Shown here piece after piece: positions 33,815 to 42,237 of a stretch of 58,991 bases of DNA; positions within the stretch are counted from its first letter, which is position 1; each line of letters starts with the position of its first letter. The notes below the pieces were generated by a model. That model had not been told where the DNA came from, searched no databases, and saw only the letters and a program-made list of their open reading frames with translations. The position numbers and the translations under genes are program-made. Source of the stretch: an uncultured Desulfuromonadales bacterium (GTDB taxonomy: Bacteria > Desulfobacterota > Desulfuromonadia > Desulfuromonadales > Geopsychrobacteraceae); NCBI GenBank assembly GCA_947259685.1, contig CAMYNC010000040.1, positions 1-58,991 of the forward strand, read 5' to 3'.

Positions 33815-34258
33815 ATGAGCAAATTGATCCGTGACGTACTGAAGAAAAAGGGTGATTCGGTACTCAGCATTAGCGCTGATGCAACCGTTTATCAGGCCCT
33901 GGAGTTGATGGCGACTGAGGATGTGGGCGCCCTGCTCGTTGTGGAGGATGAGCGGGTGATCGGTCTCATTTCCGAGCGTGAGTATGCGCGGAAAGTGATT
34001 CTCGAAGGCCGCTCATCCCTCAACACGGATGTTAAGCAGATCATGCTCAGCAAGGTCCCCTACATCAGCCCTGAAATGACTGTTGAAGAAGGTTTGGCAC
34101 TGATGACCGACAAGCGCTGCCGCCATCTTCCGGTTTTCGAGGATAATAAACTGGTCGGGCTCGTCTCCATCGGTGATCTGGTCAAAGGACAGGTTGCCGA
34201 AAAGGAGTATTTTATCCATCAGCTGGAGGATTACATCCACGGGGCCACCAATACATAG
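33815..34258 (+). CDS. CBS-domain protein
   Basis: The 147-residue protein consists of two CBS domains in tandem (about res 8-65 and 73-135): GALLVVEDERVIGLISEREYARKV in the first and MTDKRCRHLPVFEDNKLVGL, then VSIGDLVK in the second. A CBS pair of this kind binds adenosine nucleotides and usually regulates a partner; alone it is a candidate energy sensor. ATG 33815 has GGAGG seven bases upstream. It has its own promoter, so it is separate from the flavoprotein operon. Confidence 0.9.
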   Translation: MSKLIRDVLKKKGDSVLSISADATVYQALELMATEDVGALLVVEDERVIGLISEREYARKVILEGRSSLNTDVKQIMLSKVPYISPEMTVEEGLALMTDKRCRHLPVFEDNKLVGLVSIGDLVKGQVAEKEYFIHQLEDYIHGATNT

Positions 34259-34349
34259 TCGCCCTGTCAGCCGCGCAGGGTAGAATGTTGTCTAATGACG
34301 CAACTTGGAACACTTGGATTTTGGTAGGAAACGCTGTCCAAAAGTCTTA

Positions 34350-34365
34350 GGTCTCAGCTGAGACC
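34350..34365. repeat. 16-bp perfect palindrome
   Basis: GGTCTCAGCTGAGACC reads identically on both strands. It could be an operator for a dimeric protein or a small hairpin. Confidence 0.6.
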
Positions 34366-34374
34366 AACCTTTTA

Positions 34375-34550
34375 TTGTTCCATCACGCTAGTGACCCGTG
34401 CGGTTAATTCCATCCTTTCATTCTGGCCCTTTTGCCCGCTGGCTTCGTTACGTCTCCTCGGCTTAGCTTTGCTAGGCCTGCGTCGATGCGCCTTGCCATC
34501 AGCCACAATTGGTCAGAATTACTTGAAAGAACTAACCGAACGGGACTCTG
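34375..34550. repeat. Candidate interspersed intergenic repeat
   Basis: The stretch around 34420-34500 (CTGGCTTCGTTACGTCTCCT ... GTCGATGCGCCTTGCCAT) has the look of the short intergenic repeats seen across Desulfuromonadales and other Proteobacteria, with a central hairpin GGCTTAGC-TTT-GCTAGGCC (34460-34478, one G-T pair). Only one copy is in the window, so the call rests on appearance. Confidence 0.35.
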
Positions 34551-34636
34551 AAAGCTCTGAACTTTAGTCTAAGACGTTCAGTTGCTCTCTCATCTTTTTG
34601 GCTTGAATACTGTTGGATTTTGAATTTGCTTTAAAA

Positions 34637-34757
34637 GGGACTTTAAGTCCCGATAGGAACCTATGCACTTTCAGTGCATAGTGGTTCAGTTTCTTATAAA
34701 TCACTTTCCATTAGACTATAGCGGCCCAACCTAATTCCAAATAGTTGGGCCGCTTTG
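34637..34757 (+). ncRNA. Candidate small RNA with terminal hairpins
   Basis: Three stems follow in a row: GGGACTT-T-AAGTCCC (34637-34651), CTATGCACT-TTC-AGTGCATAG (34661-34681, a perfect 9-bp stem) and the 10-bp stem GCGGCCCAAC / GTTGGGCCGC (34721-34753) followed by TTT. This is the form of a small RNA ending in an intrinsic terminator. The 5' end and promoter are not clear. Confidence 0.35.
34721..34757 (+). terminator. Terminator-like stem
   Basis: GCGGCCCAAC (34721-34730) pairs with GTTGGGCCGC (34744-34753) around a 13-base loop and is followed by TTTG. The T tract is short. It would end any transcript coming from the CBS gene or a small RNA. Confidence 0.6.
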
Positions 34758-34930
34758 CATTGTGTGCTGGAGTGTAAAGAAGTCCCTGCGGTGAGTACGT
34801 GCAGTGAGATTAGTGGCGACGGATTGTTTTTCAACCCTTCAGGATCACACTTTTTTTCAGGCAAAGTTGCGGTCTTGCAGAGATGAAGTAAGGTCATAGT
34901 AGGAGACAATTACACCAACTGGGGGTCATC

Positions 34931-36931
34931 ATGACACGTGTCTTAAAAATCGTTGCTATCGTCTGTCTTATTCTGGTCCTGGCTGTCGCAGGGGTTATCG
35001 CCTATATCTCAGCTACCGTGGATCTTGAGCAGATCAAGCAACAGATCAGTGAAAACGTCAAAAAGGAAACCGGCCGCGAATTGCAGATCAAGGGCGATCT
35101 TGATCTGAGTGTTTTCCCCTGGTTGGGGGTTGAAATCGGCGAAACTCATTTCGGTAACGCCCCGGGATTCACCGGTGATTTTGCTTCTTTCAGTCGCGCT
35201 CAGGCCAGGCTCAAGCTGATGCCGCTGTTTTCGAAGCAGGTGGAAATGAGCACTCTGGTGTTTGAGGGGTTCACGCTTAACCTGCAGCAACGCAAAGATG
35301 GGGTCAATAACTGGGATGATTTGGCTAAGGCCGGAGCAGAGAAGCCAGCAGAAGCGGCGGAGAAGGCGGAGGAACCAGGACCGGCAGGGGCACTGGCACT
35401 GTTCCTGGAAGGGGTCGAGATCCGCAACGCCAATGTCAGTTATCAGGATGCTAAGGCCGGCAGTCGTTATGCCCTGAATGATTTCAATCTCACGGCAAGC
35501 CAGGTCGGGCTGCAAAAAGATGTGCCGTTTTCCATCGACTTTAAAGTAAACCTCAGCGAGCCGCAGGTTTCCGGTGACTACCTGATCAAGGGGACTGCCA
35601 ACCTTGATCCGAACGCTGGGTTGTTTAAAGTGCGGGACCTGAGTTTTGACTCAAATCATAAAGCAATTGAATTACCCGTTGAGACTATTGATCTCGATTT
35701 CACCGCGAGTCTGGTCTTCGACCAGAATCGCATGCAACTCGATGTCAAGCCATTCACTATGAAAACAACGGTCACAGGTGAAGAGATCCCGAACCGCTCG
35801 GCAGACCTAACTGTCGACACCGCCCTGGTTTTCGACGCCAAGGCGATGGCAGCGAGTCTCAAACCGCTTACTATAGGTATCCCCGGGGGGACAATTCAGG
35901 GTGAGTTCGCTTACGCACAAAAAGGTCAGCAGCAGCAGATCGATTTTGATTTGAGCGCTGACCAGATCGACGTCAACCGCTTTGTGGCCCCTGTCCCTAT
36001 TCCAGAGACAGCTGAGGCGAAATCGACGAGTAAAGCACCAGCCAAAGAGAGCAGCGGACTGGGCCAGCTGTTGGTTAACGGCGACCTGAAAATTGGCAAG
36101 CTGATTCAGGACCGCTTGCTGGTTTCTGATATCGCCATGAAGATTAAGATGCGCGATGGAATCCTTGATATCAGCCCATTCACCGCCAAACTTTATCAGG
36201 GGTTGGTGAATAACAACATCAACGTTGACCTGCGCAGTGCGGCCCCCAAGGTCAAGGCCAAAATTAACGTCAAAGGCTTTCAGGTGGGGGATTACCTCAA
36301 GGCAGCCATGGACAAGGATCTCATTCAGGGATCAGCGGATGTCAGTGCCGATCTGCGGCTGACCGCTGCAGATGCGGTCGGCCTTAAACGCAGCCTGAAT
36401 GGGACGGCAGCATTGAAGGTTGGCGAAGGGGCACTTAAAGGGATTAATATCCCCGACATGATCCGCCGGGCCAAAGCGACCCTTGCCGGGCAGGCACCAC
36501 CGCCGGCCAGTGAGCAGAAAACCGATTTTACCGAACTTTCTGGCACGGCGAATATAGTCAATGGTTTGGTCAGTAACAACGATCTGAGCATGAAATCTCC
36601 GCTGTTGCGGATTGGTGGCGATGGCCAGGCTGATTTGAACCAGGAGCAGGTCAACTACCTGGTAACGGCCACGCTGGTTGCCTCGCTGACCGGGCAGGGT
36701 GGTGATGACCTGAAGGAGCTGGTCGGGGTGCCGATTCCGATCCGCATTAAAGGGAGCTTTGCCGAGCCGGATTGGGAGCTCGACCTTAAATCTGTCCTTG
36801 AAGAAAAAATAAAGAGTCAGGCCAAGGGGGTTGTCGACCAGGTCCTGAAAGATCCGAAAAAAGCGTTGGAAAATCCAAAGGAAATTTTGAAAGATCCGAA
36901 GGAACTGTTGAAAGGGTTCAAGTTTAAATAG
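34931..36931 (+). CDS. AsmA family protein
   Basis: The 666-residue protein has an N-terminal membrane anchor (about res 5-27, IVAIVCLILVLAVAGVIAYI) and a large periplasmic body of the AsmA family: the N-terminal AsmA domain (TGRELQIKGDLDLSVFPWLG, EIGETHFGNAPGF) and the C-terminal region (MKIKMRDGILDISPFTAKLY, GTAALKVGEGALKGINIPDM, and the ending PIPIRIKGSFAEPDWELDL). AsmA-like proteins are implicated in lipid transfer between the membranes. The tail has repeated KDPK-type units (DPKKALENPKEILKDPKELL). ATG 34931 follows GGGGGT. Confidence 0.9.
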   Translation: MTRVLKIVAIVCLILVLAVAGVIAYISATVDLEQIKQQISENVKKETGRELQIKGDLDLSVFPWLGVEIGETHFGNAPGFTGDFASFSRAQARLKLMPLFSKQVEMSTLVFEGFTLNLQQRKDGVNNWDDLAKAGAEKPAEAAEKAEEPGPAGALALFLEGVEIRNANVSYQDAKAGSRYALNDFNLTASQVGLQKDVPFSIDFKVNLSEPQVSGDYLIKGTANLDPNAGLFKVRDLSFDSNHKAIELPVETIDLDFTASLVFDQNRMQLDVKPFTMKTTVTGEEIPNRSADLTVDTALVFDAKAMAASLKPLTIGIPGGTIQGEFAYAQKGQQQQIDFDLSADQIDVNRFVAPVPIPETAEAKSTSKAPAKESSGLGQLLVNGDLKIGKLIQDRLLVSDIAMKIKMRDGILDISPFTAKLYQGLVNNNINVDLRSAAPKVKAKINVKGFQVGDYLKAAMDKDLIQGSADVSADLRLTAADAVGLKRSLNGTAALKVGEGALKGINIPDMIRRAKATLAGQAPPPASEQKTDFTELSGTANIVNGLVSNNDLSMKSPLLRIGGDGQADLNQEQVNYLVTATLVASLTGQGGDDLKELVGVPIPIRIKGSFAEPDWELDLKSVLEEKIKSQAKGVVDQVLKDPKKALENPKEILKDPKELLKGFKFK

Positions 36932-36978
36932 GTTGATGATTTGGTGGCGATTCATGGTTGGCCATTTGTGTCGGGGGA

Positions 36979-37131
36979 ATGCTGCAGGTTTTTCTTATTG
37001 GCTATCTGGAAGATCCAGCTGGCTACGGCAAAATTTCTGATTTGGAAACGAGGAATTTTTGCCAGGCCAAGGATCTCAAGGATTGCGTGGAGACGGACAT
37101 GCTAGGTTGCACAGGCAAGTCTGCAGATTGA
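36979..37131 (+). CDS. Candidate 50-residue ORF (weak)
   Basis: An open frame from ATG 36979 to TGA 37131 encodes a 50-residue peptide (starting MLQVFLIGYLEDPAGYGK) with three cysteines in FCQAKDLKDCVETDMLGCTG. A GGGGG tract touches the ATG, too close for a normal ribosome site. It lies between AsmA and a strong terminator. It may be chance. Confidence 0.15.
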   Translation: MLQVFLIGYLEDPAGYGKISDLETRNFCQAKDLKDCVETDMLGCTGKSAD

Positions 37132-37193
37132 CGCATGGGCTGCGAAAAAGAGCTTTTTCCGGACTGAAACTACGCTAGTAATTGCTTCTCTCA

Positions 37194-37240
37194 ATGACAA
37201 AAGGCCCAAGCTGAAAACAGATGGGCCTTTTTTCTGTCAT
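37194..37240 (+). terminator. Strong intrinsic terminator
   Basis: AAAAGGCCCA (37199-37208) pairs with TGGGCCTTTT (37222-37231) and is followed by further T residues; the flanks ATGACA and TGTCAT extend the pairing. It closes a transcript starting near or before 36980, probably asmA with its long 3' region or an independent small RNA. Confidence 0.85.
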
Positions 37241-37471
37241 GAAAATTGTGAATCCTAAGGAAATTTTCCATGGTATTTTCACAACAACCACCACTTTAAT
37301 AAAACTGAGCCAGAAGTAACGATTCCCTTCTGATGGTAGGTTGTCGAAAATCAATATTTCATCAAGAAACTTTGTTATCCTAAGCGGCAGTCACATCTGT
37401 TATCTCAGCGCACTCAGCGAGGATGAATAGGCAAAGTTTCACGATTCCAACTTGTCTAAAGGAGAAACATA
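37241..37471 (+). promoter_or_regulatory. Leader of the PA2779/PA2778 pair
   Basis: This A/T-rich 230-base stretch holds no gene. It must contain the promoter for the following pair, but I see no convincing -35/-10 set. A strong ribosome site, AAAGGAG, lies about seven bases before ATG 37472. Confidence 0.4.
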
Positions 37472-37888
37472 ATGAGACAAAGGCCCCTCCACTTTGCAGC
37501 AAAACCGCTATGTATGTTACTGATCCTGTCTTTTATTCTACTCGACCTGAGTTCCCATCCTGTGCAAGCGGGTCTGATCGGTACTGAATCAATTATACGT
37601 ACCCAAGCAAACGAAGCCGCTCGTGACCGTGTTTTCGATTTTCTGGCCAGAGAGGAAGTTCAACAGGCGATGGCCGCACAGGGTGTGCCCACCGACGAGA
37701 TCGCGATGCGCGTGGCCTATTTGACTGATAAAGAAATTGAAAGAATAGCGCAAGACATAGATCAACTCCCTGCTGGCGCAGATGCGGGCGGCATTGTTGG
37801 AGCTGTCGTTTTTGTTTTTGTCCTTCTTCTGGTTACCGATATTTTAGGCCTGACCAAAGTGTTCCCCTTTACCCGCTCTATCCGCTGA
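37472..37888 (+). CDS. PA2779-family protein
   Basis: The 138-residue protein has a signal peptide (about 1-34, LLILSFILLDLSSHPVQA), a helical segment rich in charged residues (TQANEAARDRVFDFLAREEV, AYLTDKEIERIAQDIDQLPAG) and a C-terminal membrane segment (IVGAVVFVFVLLLVTDILGL). That composition, length and pairing with a C39-type peptidase directly downstream match the PA2779 family. Function is not established. The next gene starts three bases after its stop. Confidence 0.8.
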   Translation: MRQRPLHFAAKPLCMLLILSFILLDLSSHPVQAGLIGTESIIRTQANEAARDRVFDFLAREEVQQAMAAQGVPTDEIAMRVAYLTDKEIERIAQDIDQLPAGADAGGIVGAVVFVFVLLLVTDILGLTKVFPFTRSIR

Positions 37889-37891
37889 AAT

Positions 37892-38842
37892 ATGCTCGCA
37901 TCACTTCTCACTCAGGCAGGAGACCATCGGATTTCCCGCCTGATAATTTTTATTATTTCACTTGTTTTATGCAGTTGCACAGTTTATCCCCCACTGCCAA
38001 ATGTTCAGAACAGACCAGCCCGAATTATTATCGATGGGGTTCCTTTTTATGCCCAGGAAGATTACCAATGCGGACCAGCTGCTTTGGCGATGCTTTTGAG
38101 TTGGAACGGTGAAGAGGTTGCGTTATCCGATCTGACTGAGCAGGTTTATTCTCCCTCTCTAAAAGGCAGCCTGCAGCCGTCTATTATCGCTGCAGCACGC
38201 AGGAACGGATACTTGGCATTTCCAATCAAGGGTCAAAAGGCGCTTTTAGCGGAACTGGAGAAAGGACATCCGGTTCTGGTCCTGCAAAACTTAGGGTTCT
38301 CCTGGTTTCCTCGCTGGCACTATGCAGTCGCTATTGGCTATGATCGTAAACTTGGGACTGTTTTTCTTCACTCAGGAAAACAGGCTGAACTCAAGATGTC
38401 AGCCTATGTATTTGCTCGTACCTGGGCTCGCAGTAACAACTGGGGATTGGTGATATTGGCACCAGGCATATTGCCAGCCACAGCATATGAGTTGTCCTAT
38501 TTAACTGCAGCGTCTGGTTTGGAGCGAGCCAATCAAGGTGAAGCCGCATCTCTGGCCTATAGGGCGGCAATACAACGGTGGCCAACTAGCTACATCGCCT
38601 GGATGGGTTTCGGCAACAGCCTGTATTCAATAAACGATTTAGAGGGTGCAGTAGGAGCCTTTCGGCAAGCAGCTCTTTTGCAACCCAATAGCGGCGTGGC
38701 TTTAAATAATCTTGCCACAGCCCTAGCCGCGGCAGGAAAGAAGAAAGAGGCGTTGGACGCAATAGCTAAGGCTATTGATATGGGAGGAGAATTGCGCGAG
38801 AGGTTTCTCCAAACCCAGCATGAAATTCATGTCAAAGAATAA
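37892..38842 (+). CDS. PA2778-family C39-like cysteine peptidase with TPR
   Basis: The 316-residue protein begins with a hydrophobic segment ending in a lipobox-like LVLCSC (about res 26-31), then a C39-like peptidase domain (about 45-195) with the nucleophile in DYQCGPAALAMLLSWNG and the histidine in RWHYAVAIGYD. The usual Asp of the triad is not obvious: the corresponding strand reads TVFLHSGKQ. The C-terminal third (about 210-315) has tetratricopeptide units (YIAWMGFGNSLYSINDLEGA, GVALNNLATALAAAGKKKEA). It is likely periplasmic and paired with the PA2779 protein. No strong ribosome site precedes ATG 37892, suggesting coupling. Confidence 0.83.
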   Translation: MLASLLTQAGDHRISRLIIFIISLVLCSCTVYPPLPNVQNRPARIIIDGVPFYAQEDYQCGPAALAMLLSWNGEEVALSDLTEQVYSPSLKGSLQPSIIAAARRNGYLAFPIKGQKALLAELEKGHPVLVLQNLGFSWFPRWHYAVAIGYDRKLGTVFLHSGKQAELKMSAYVFARTWARSNNWGLVILAPGILPATAYELSYLTAASGLERANQGEAASLAYRAAIQRWPTSYIAWMGFGNSLYSINDLEGAVGAFRQAALLQPNSGVALNNLATALAAAGKKKEALDAIAKAIDMGGELRERFLQTQHEIHVKE

Positions 38843-38882
38843 AACTCCGCGAGATATTATACGCGCTGGCTCCAGCCTGAGT

Positions 38883-40376
38883 TTAAGGGATCGTCAAAAC
38901 TTTCCCAACCGCCTTTGCCCACCCGGACAGCAGCTGCTGGCGTTGCTCCTCCTCAAATTGCGGCATAAATTCGGCCTGCTGTTGCCAGCATTGTTCGATT
39001 TCGCTGAGTGATGAAAACAGCCCGTGCTGTAACCCGGCCAGATAGGCGGCACCCAGGGCGGTGGTTTCGGTCATTCTGGGACGCTGGACTGGCAGGTTGA
39101 GGATATCGGCCAGGAATTGCAGCAGCCAGTTATTGGCGACCATGCCGCCGTCGACCCGCAGGGCGGCAATATCAAGCTGACCGTCATCCCTCATCGCTTG
39201 CATCAGGTCGTTGGTCTGGTAGCAGACTGACTCAAGGGCCGCCCGCACGATGTCGGCGCTGCCGCTGTCGCGCGTGAGTCCGAACAAGGCCCCCCGGGCA
39301 TCTGGATCCCAGTAGGGGGCGCCCAGGCCGACAAATGCTGGGATGAAATACACGCCGCGATTATCCGGCAGTGAACGGGCCAGTTGTTCGGTCTGCTCCG
39401 CCGAATCCACCAGGTGCAGGCTGTCGCGCAGCCATTGCACGGCCGCTCCGGCGACGAAAATACTCCCCTCCATGGCGTAGCTGGTTTCGCCATTTAATCG
39501 ATAGGCGATGGTGCTCAGCAGGCGGTTTTGTGAGCGGACCAGCTCTTGACCGGTGTTGAGCAGGGCAAAACAGCCGGTGCCGTAGGTGCTCTTGACCATC
39601 CCTGGCTTGAAACAGGCCTGACCGATGCTGGCAGCCTGCTGATCGCCGGCGATGCCACAGATCGGCAGTTGTCGTGCAAAGATTCCTGCTGCCGTGGTAC
39701 CGAAATCGGCGGCGCAGTCGCGCACCTCTGGCAGGATTGCTGCTGGTATTTGCAGCAGCTGCAGTAGCTCTTCATCCCAACAGTTTTTCTGAATATTGTA
39801 GAGCAGGGTGCGTGAGGCATTGGTGGCATCAGTGGCATGCTCCTTACCGCCGGTCAGCTGCCAGAGCAGCCATGAATCGACAGTGCCAAAGGCCAACTCG
39901 CCCTGTTCCGCTTTCAGACGGATTTCCGGATCCTGCTCAAGCAGCCAGGCGAGCTTGGTACCGGAAAAATAGGGATCGAGCAGCAGGCCGGTTTTTTCTG
40001 TGACCATTGCTTCGAGCCCTTCAGCTTTTAATTGCCGGCATTTCTCCGCGGTGCGTCGGTCCTGCCAGACGATGGCATTGCCGATCGAGCGGCCGGTCTG
40101 CCGATCCCAGAGGAGGGTGGTTTCCCGCTGATTGGTGAGGCCGATGCAAACCACTTCACCGCTGGCCGTTTCGGCTTTGCTGATAGCTTCGCGGCAAACC
40201 TGCAGGGTGCTCTGCCAGATTTCCTGAGGATCATGCTCGACCCAGCCATCGGCCTGAAAGATCTGCCGGAACTCCTGCTGGGCCAGACTGACCTGTTCTC
40301 CCTGCAGATTGAAAACTATTGCTCGGCTGCTGGTGGTTCCTTGATCGATCGCCAGAATCAGTGGTTGTCGACTCAT
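38883..40376 (-). CDS. glpK: Glycerol kinase
   Basis: The 497-residue enzyme makes glycerol-3-phosphate from glycerol and ATP in the cytosol. FGGY-kinase motifs are clear: [15 protein letters not shown] (about res 7-21), [14 protein letters not shown] (about 82-95), [65 protein letters not shown] and [20 protein letters not shown] near 408. Length is typical. ATG 40376 has AAGGAG five bases upstream. It is divergent from glpD, so both share a control region. The 3' end faces the PA2778 gene about 40 bases away. Confidence 0.96.
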   Translation of the reverse strand: MSRQPLILAIDQGTTSSRAIVFNLQGEQVSLAQQEFRQIFQADGWVEHDPQEIWQSTLQVCREAISKAETASGEVVCIGLTNQRETTLLWDRQTGRSIGNAIVWQDRRTAEKCRQLKAEGLEAMVTEKTGLLLDPYFSGTKLAWLLEQDPEIRLKAEQGELAFGTVDSWLLWQLTGGKEHATDATNASRTLLYNIQKNCWDEELLQLLQIPAAILPEVRDCAADFGTTAAGIFARQLPICGIAGDQQAASIGQACFKPGMVKSTYGTGCFALLNTGQELVRSQNRLLSTIAYRLNGETSYAMEGSIFVAGAAVQWLRDSLHLVDSAEQTEQLARSLPDNRGVYFIPAFVGLGAPYWDPDARGALFGLTRDSGSADIVRAALESVCYQTNDLMQAMRDDGQLDIAALRVDGGMVANNWLLQFLADILNLPVQRPRMTETTALGAAYLAGLQHGLFSSLSEIEQCWQQQAEFMPQFEEEQRQQLLSGWAKAVGKVLTIP

Positions 40377-40428
40377 CTTGTCTCCTTGACCGAATACAGG
40401 TTTTTGCTATCAGCAAGAAAGTCCAGGA

Positions 40429-40437
40429 ATTATACCA
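40429..40437 (-). promoter_or_regulatory. Extended -10 promoter for glpK
   Basis: On the minus strand TGGTATAAT gives an extended -10 (TG-N-TATAAT) about 53 bases upstream of glpK. The -35 region is weak, as often with extended -10 promoters. A small stem, TTGCT-GAT-AGCAA, lies in the leader. Confidence 0.6.
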
Positions 40438-40499
40438 GACCCTGCTGAACGTCACTTAGGGTGGCCAGAATCACCGGCTGTCGGTCAGGGCAGAAATGA

Positions 40500-40530
40500 T
40501 TGTCGACCCGTCTGAGGAATTTAGTATACT
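40500..40530 (+). promoter_or_regulatory. Possible glpD promoter
   Basis: TTGTCG (40500-40505) is followed by TAGTATACT, offering TAGTAT (spacer 16) or TATACT (spacer 19) as -10, about 30 bases before glpD. Confidence 0.4.
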
Positions 40531-40557
40531 GAAGAAACTCTCTCCTCCAGGACCGGC

Positions 40558-42168
40558 ATGAAGCGTAGCGATATCCTCTCCCAGATTCAAAATTTGCAGT
40601 CCTGCGATCTGCTGGTGATCGGCGGCGGGGCGACCGGTTGTGGAATCGCTCTGGATGCCGCCAGTCGCGGGCTGTCGGTGGTGCTGGTAGAACAAAACGA
40701 TTTTGCCGAAGGCACCAGCGGCCGCAGCAGCAAGCTGGTGCATGGCGGCGTCCGTTACCTGGAAATGGCGGTCAAGCATTTCGACCGCGAACAGTATCAG
40801 CTGGTCAAAGAAGGTCTGTTTGAACGCTTTCTGTTTTTACGCAATGCCCCCCACCTGACTCGGGTGCTGCCGCTGGTTTCGCCGCTCTATAGTTGGCTTC
40901 AGCTGCCTTATCTATGGGCGGGATTAAAGTTATATGATTTCCTCGCTGGAGCACGTGGTCTAGGGCCAAGCGGTTATCAGTCCGTTGAAAGAACCCTGCA
41001 GGAGTACCCCCAGTTGAATAAACGTCGCCTTAAAGGCGGCATCCGCTATTACGATGGTCAGTTTAACGACAGCCGCATGGCCTTGGCGCTGGCCTTAACC
41101 GCAGCCGAGCAGGGGGCGCTGATTGCCAACCATCTGGCTGTGGTTGCCTTGAACAAACCTGAGGGGCGCATCAGCGGAGCGCTTTTGGAAGATCGGCTGA
41201 GCGGAGAGCGTTTTAGTCTGGATGCCCGTGCGGTGGTCAATGCCACCGGACCCTTTGCTGATCAAGTCAGGCATCTCGACCGACCGGATGCCGAACCGCT
41301 GTTGGCGGTCAGCTCCGGGGTGCATATCGTGCTTGACGAAACCTACCCGCCACCGAAGGCTGGTCTGTTGTTGACGGAAACGAAGGATAAGCGGGTTTTG
41401 TTCGTGCTGCCCTGGCAGCGGCGCTGCATGGTCGGAACCACCGACCAGGCGGCGGAATTGTCGGAACATCCCAAGGCCACGGAAGAGGAGGTCGACTACC
41501 TGCTGCGGCATCTGCAGCAGGTGCTGTATCCATCACCTCAGCGGGAAAATATCTGCGCGGTCTGGTCGGGCCTGCGGCCCCTGGTGCGTAATCCTCAAGC
41601 GACTGACACCTCTAAACTGCTGCGCGATTTTGTCATCGAAGAATCTCCGGCCGGACTGTTCACAATTGCCGGCGGCAAATGGACCAGTTATCGGCGGATG
41701 GGCGAAAAACTGGTCGATCGGGTGGTGACTGGGCGGGCCATTTCAGCCGGGCCTTGCCGAACCGAGCAGCTCTGTCTGATCGGCGGCGAAGACTGGCAAC
41801 CGACCGGCTGGCAAGCGCTGGCAAAAAATTACCTGCTGGATGAGCGCACCGCGCGCTATCTCCACGCAAATTACGGAACCAGGGCAACGGCCGTGGCAAA
41901 GCTAGCCGTCGGCAAACTGCTTGAACCTCTGGCCGCAGGTTATTTGTGCATCGCGGCGGAAGTTGTCTATGCCGCTCGTCACGAACTGGCTGAAAGAGCT
42001 ATCGACATCCTGGCGCGTCGTTTACCCTTGGCCCTGCTCGATACTCAGGCTGCCAAGCTGGCCGGGGAGCGGGTGATCGAGCTGGTCGCTGTAGAAAAAG
42101 GCTGGGATCAGGCGCGTTGTGGTGCCGAGGCTCAATTGCTCGAACAGCGCCTGTCTGAGGCGCTGTGA
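40558..42168 (+). CDS. glpD: Glycerol-3-phosphate dehydrogenase (FAD, respiratory)
   Basis: The 536-residue enzyme oxidises glycerol-3-phosphate to dihydroxyacetone phosphate and passes electrons to quinone at the inner membrane. The FAD site is LLVIGGGATGCGIALDAASRG (about res 19-38), followed by GTSGRSSKLVHGGVRYLEMA (about 57-76), DGQFNDSRMALALA, KDKRVLFVLPWQRRCMVGTTD, and SGLRPLVRN with IAGGKWTSYRRMGEKLVD (about 375-400). The C-terminal helical DAO_C domain (about 410-536) is complete. ATG 40558 has AGGA upstream. Together with divergent glpK this forms the glycerol-use unit; no transporter glpF is in the window. Confidence 0.95.
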   Translation: MKRSDILSQIQNLQSCDLLVIGGGATGCGIALDAASRGLSVVLVEQNDFAEGTSGRSSKLVHGGVRYLEMAVKHFDREQYQLVKEGLFERFLFLRNAPHLTRVLPLVSPLYSWLQLPYLWAGLKLYDFLAGARGLGPSGYQSVERTLQEYPQLNKRRLKGGIRYYDGQFNDSRMALALALTAAEQGALIANHLAVVALNKPEGRISGALLEDRLSGERFSLDARAVVNATGPFADQVRHLDRPDAEPLLAVSSGVHIVLDETYPPPKAGLLLTETKDKRVLFVLPWQRRCMVGTTDQAAELSEHPKATEEEVDYLLRHLQQVLYPSPQRENICAVWSGLRPLVRNPQATDTSKLLRDFVIEESPAGLFTIAGGKWTSYRRMGEKLVDRVVTGRAISAGPCRTEQLCLIGGEDWQPTGWQALAKNYLLDERTARYLHANYGTRATAVAKLAVGKLLEPLAAGYLCIAAEVVYAARHELAERAIDILARRLPLALLDTQAAKLAGERVIELVAVEKGWDQARCGAEAQLLEQRLSEAL

Positions 42169-42237
42169 CTTATTCCGTCTTTCTGCTAAGGTAAATTTCT
42201 CCTGAAATCATCTCATTGTATCCCCGGAGGCTGCTCA

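Larger units (their letters stand above)
34259..34930. other. Long non-coding region with several hairpins
   Basis: No gene is supported in these 672 bases. They hold a 16-bp palindrome, a repeat-like element with a hairpin, two more compact hairpins and a strong terminator-like stem (listed separately). A 71-codon minus-strand frame at 34694-34909 has no ribosome site and is rejected. The AsmA gene starts at the end, after GGGGGT. Confidence 0.6.

Noticed and set aside
34694..34909. 71-codon minus-strand frame before asmA
   Set aside because: It overlaps the terminator-like stem, has no ribosome site and no recognisable features.
37380..37471. Cyclic-di-GMP (GEMM) riboswitch before the PA2779 gene
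   Set aside because: A GGCAAAG-like string is present, but the paired helices and the other conserved bases of the motif are not.
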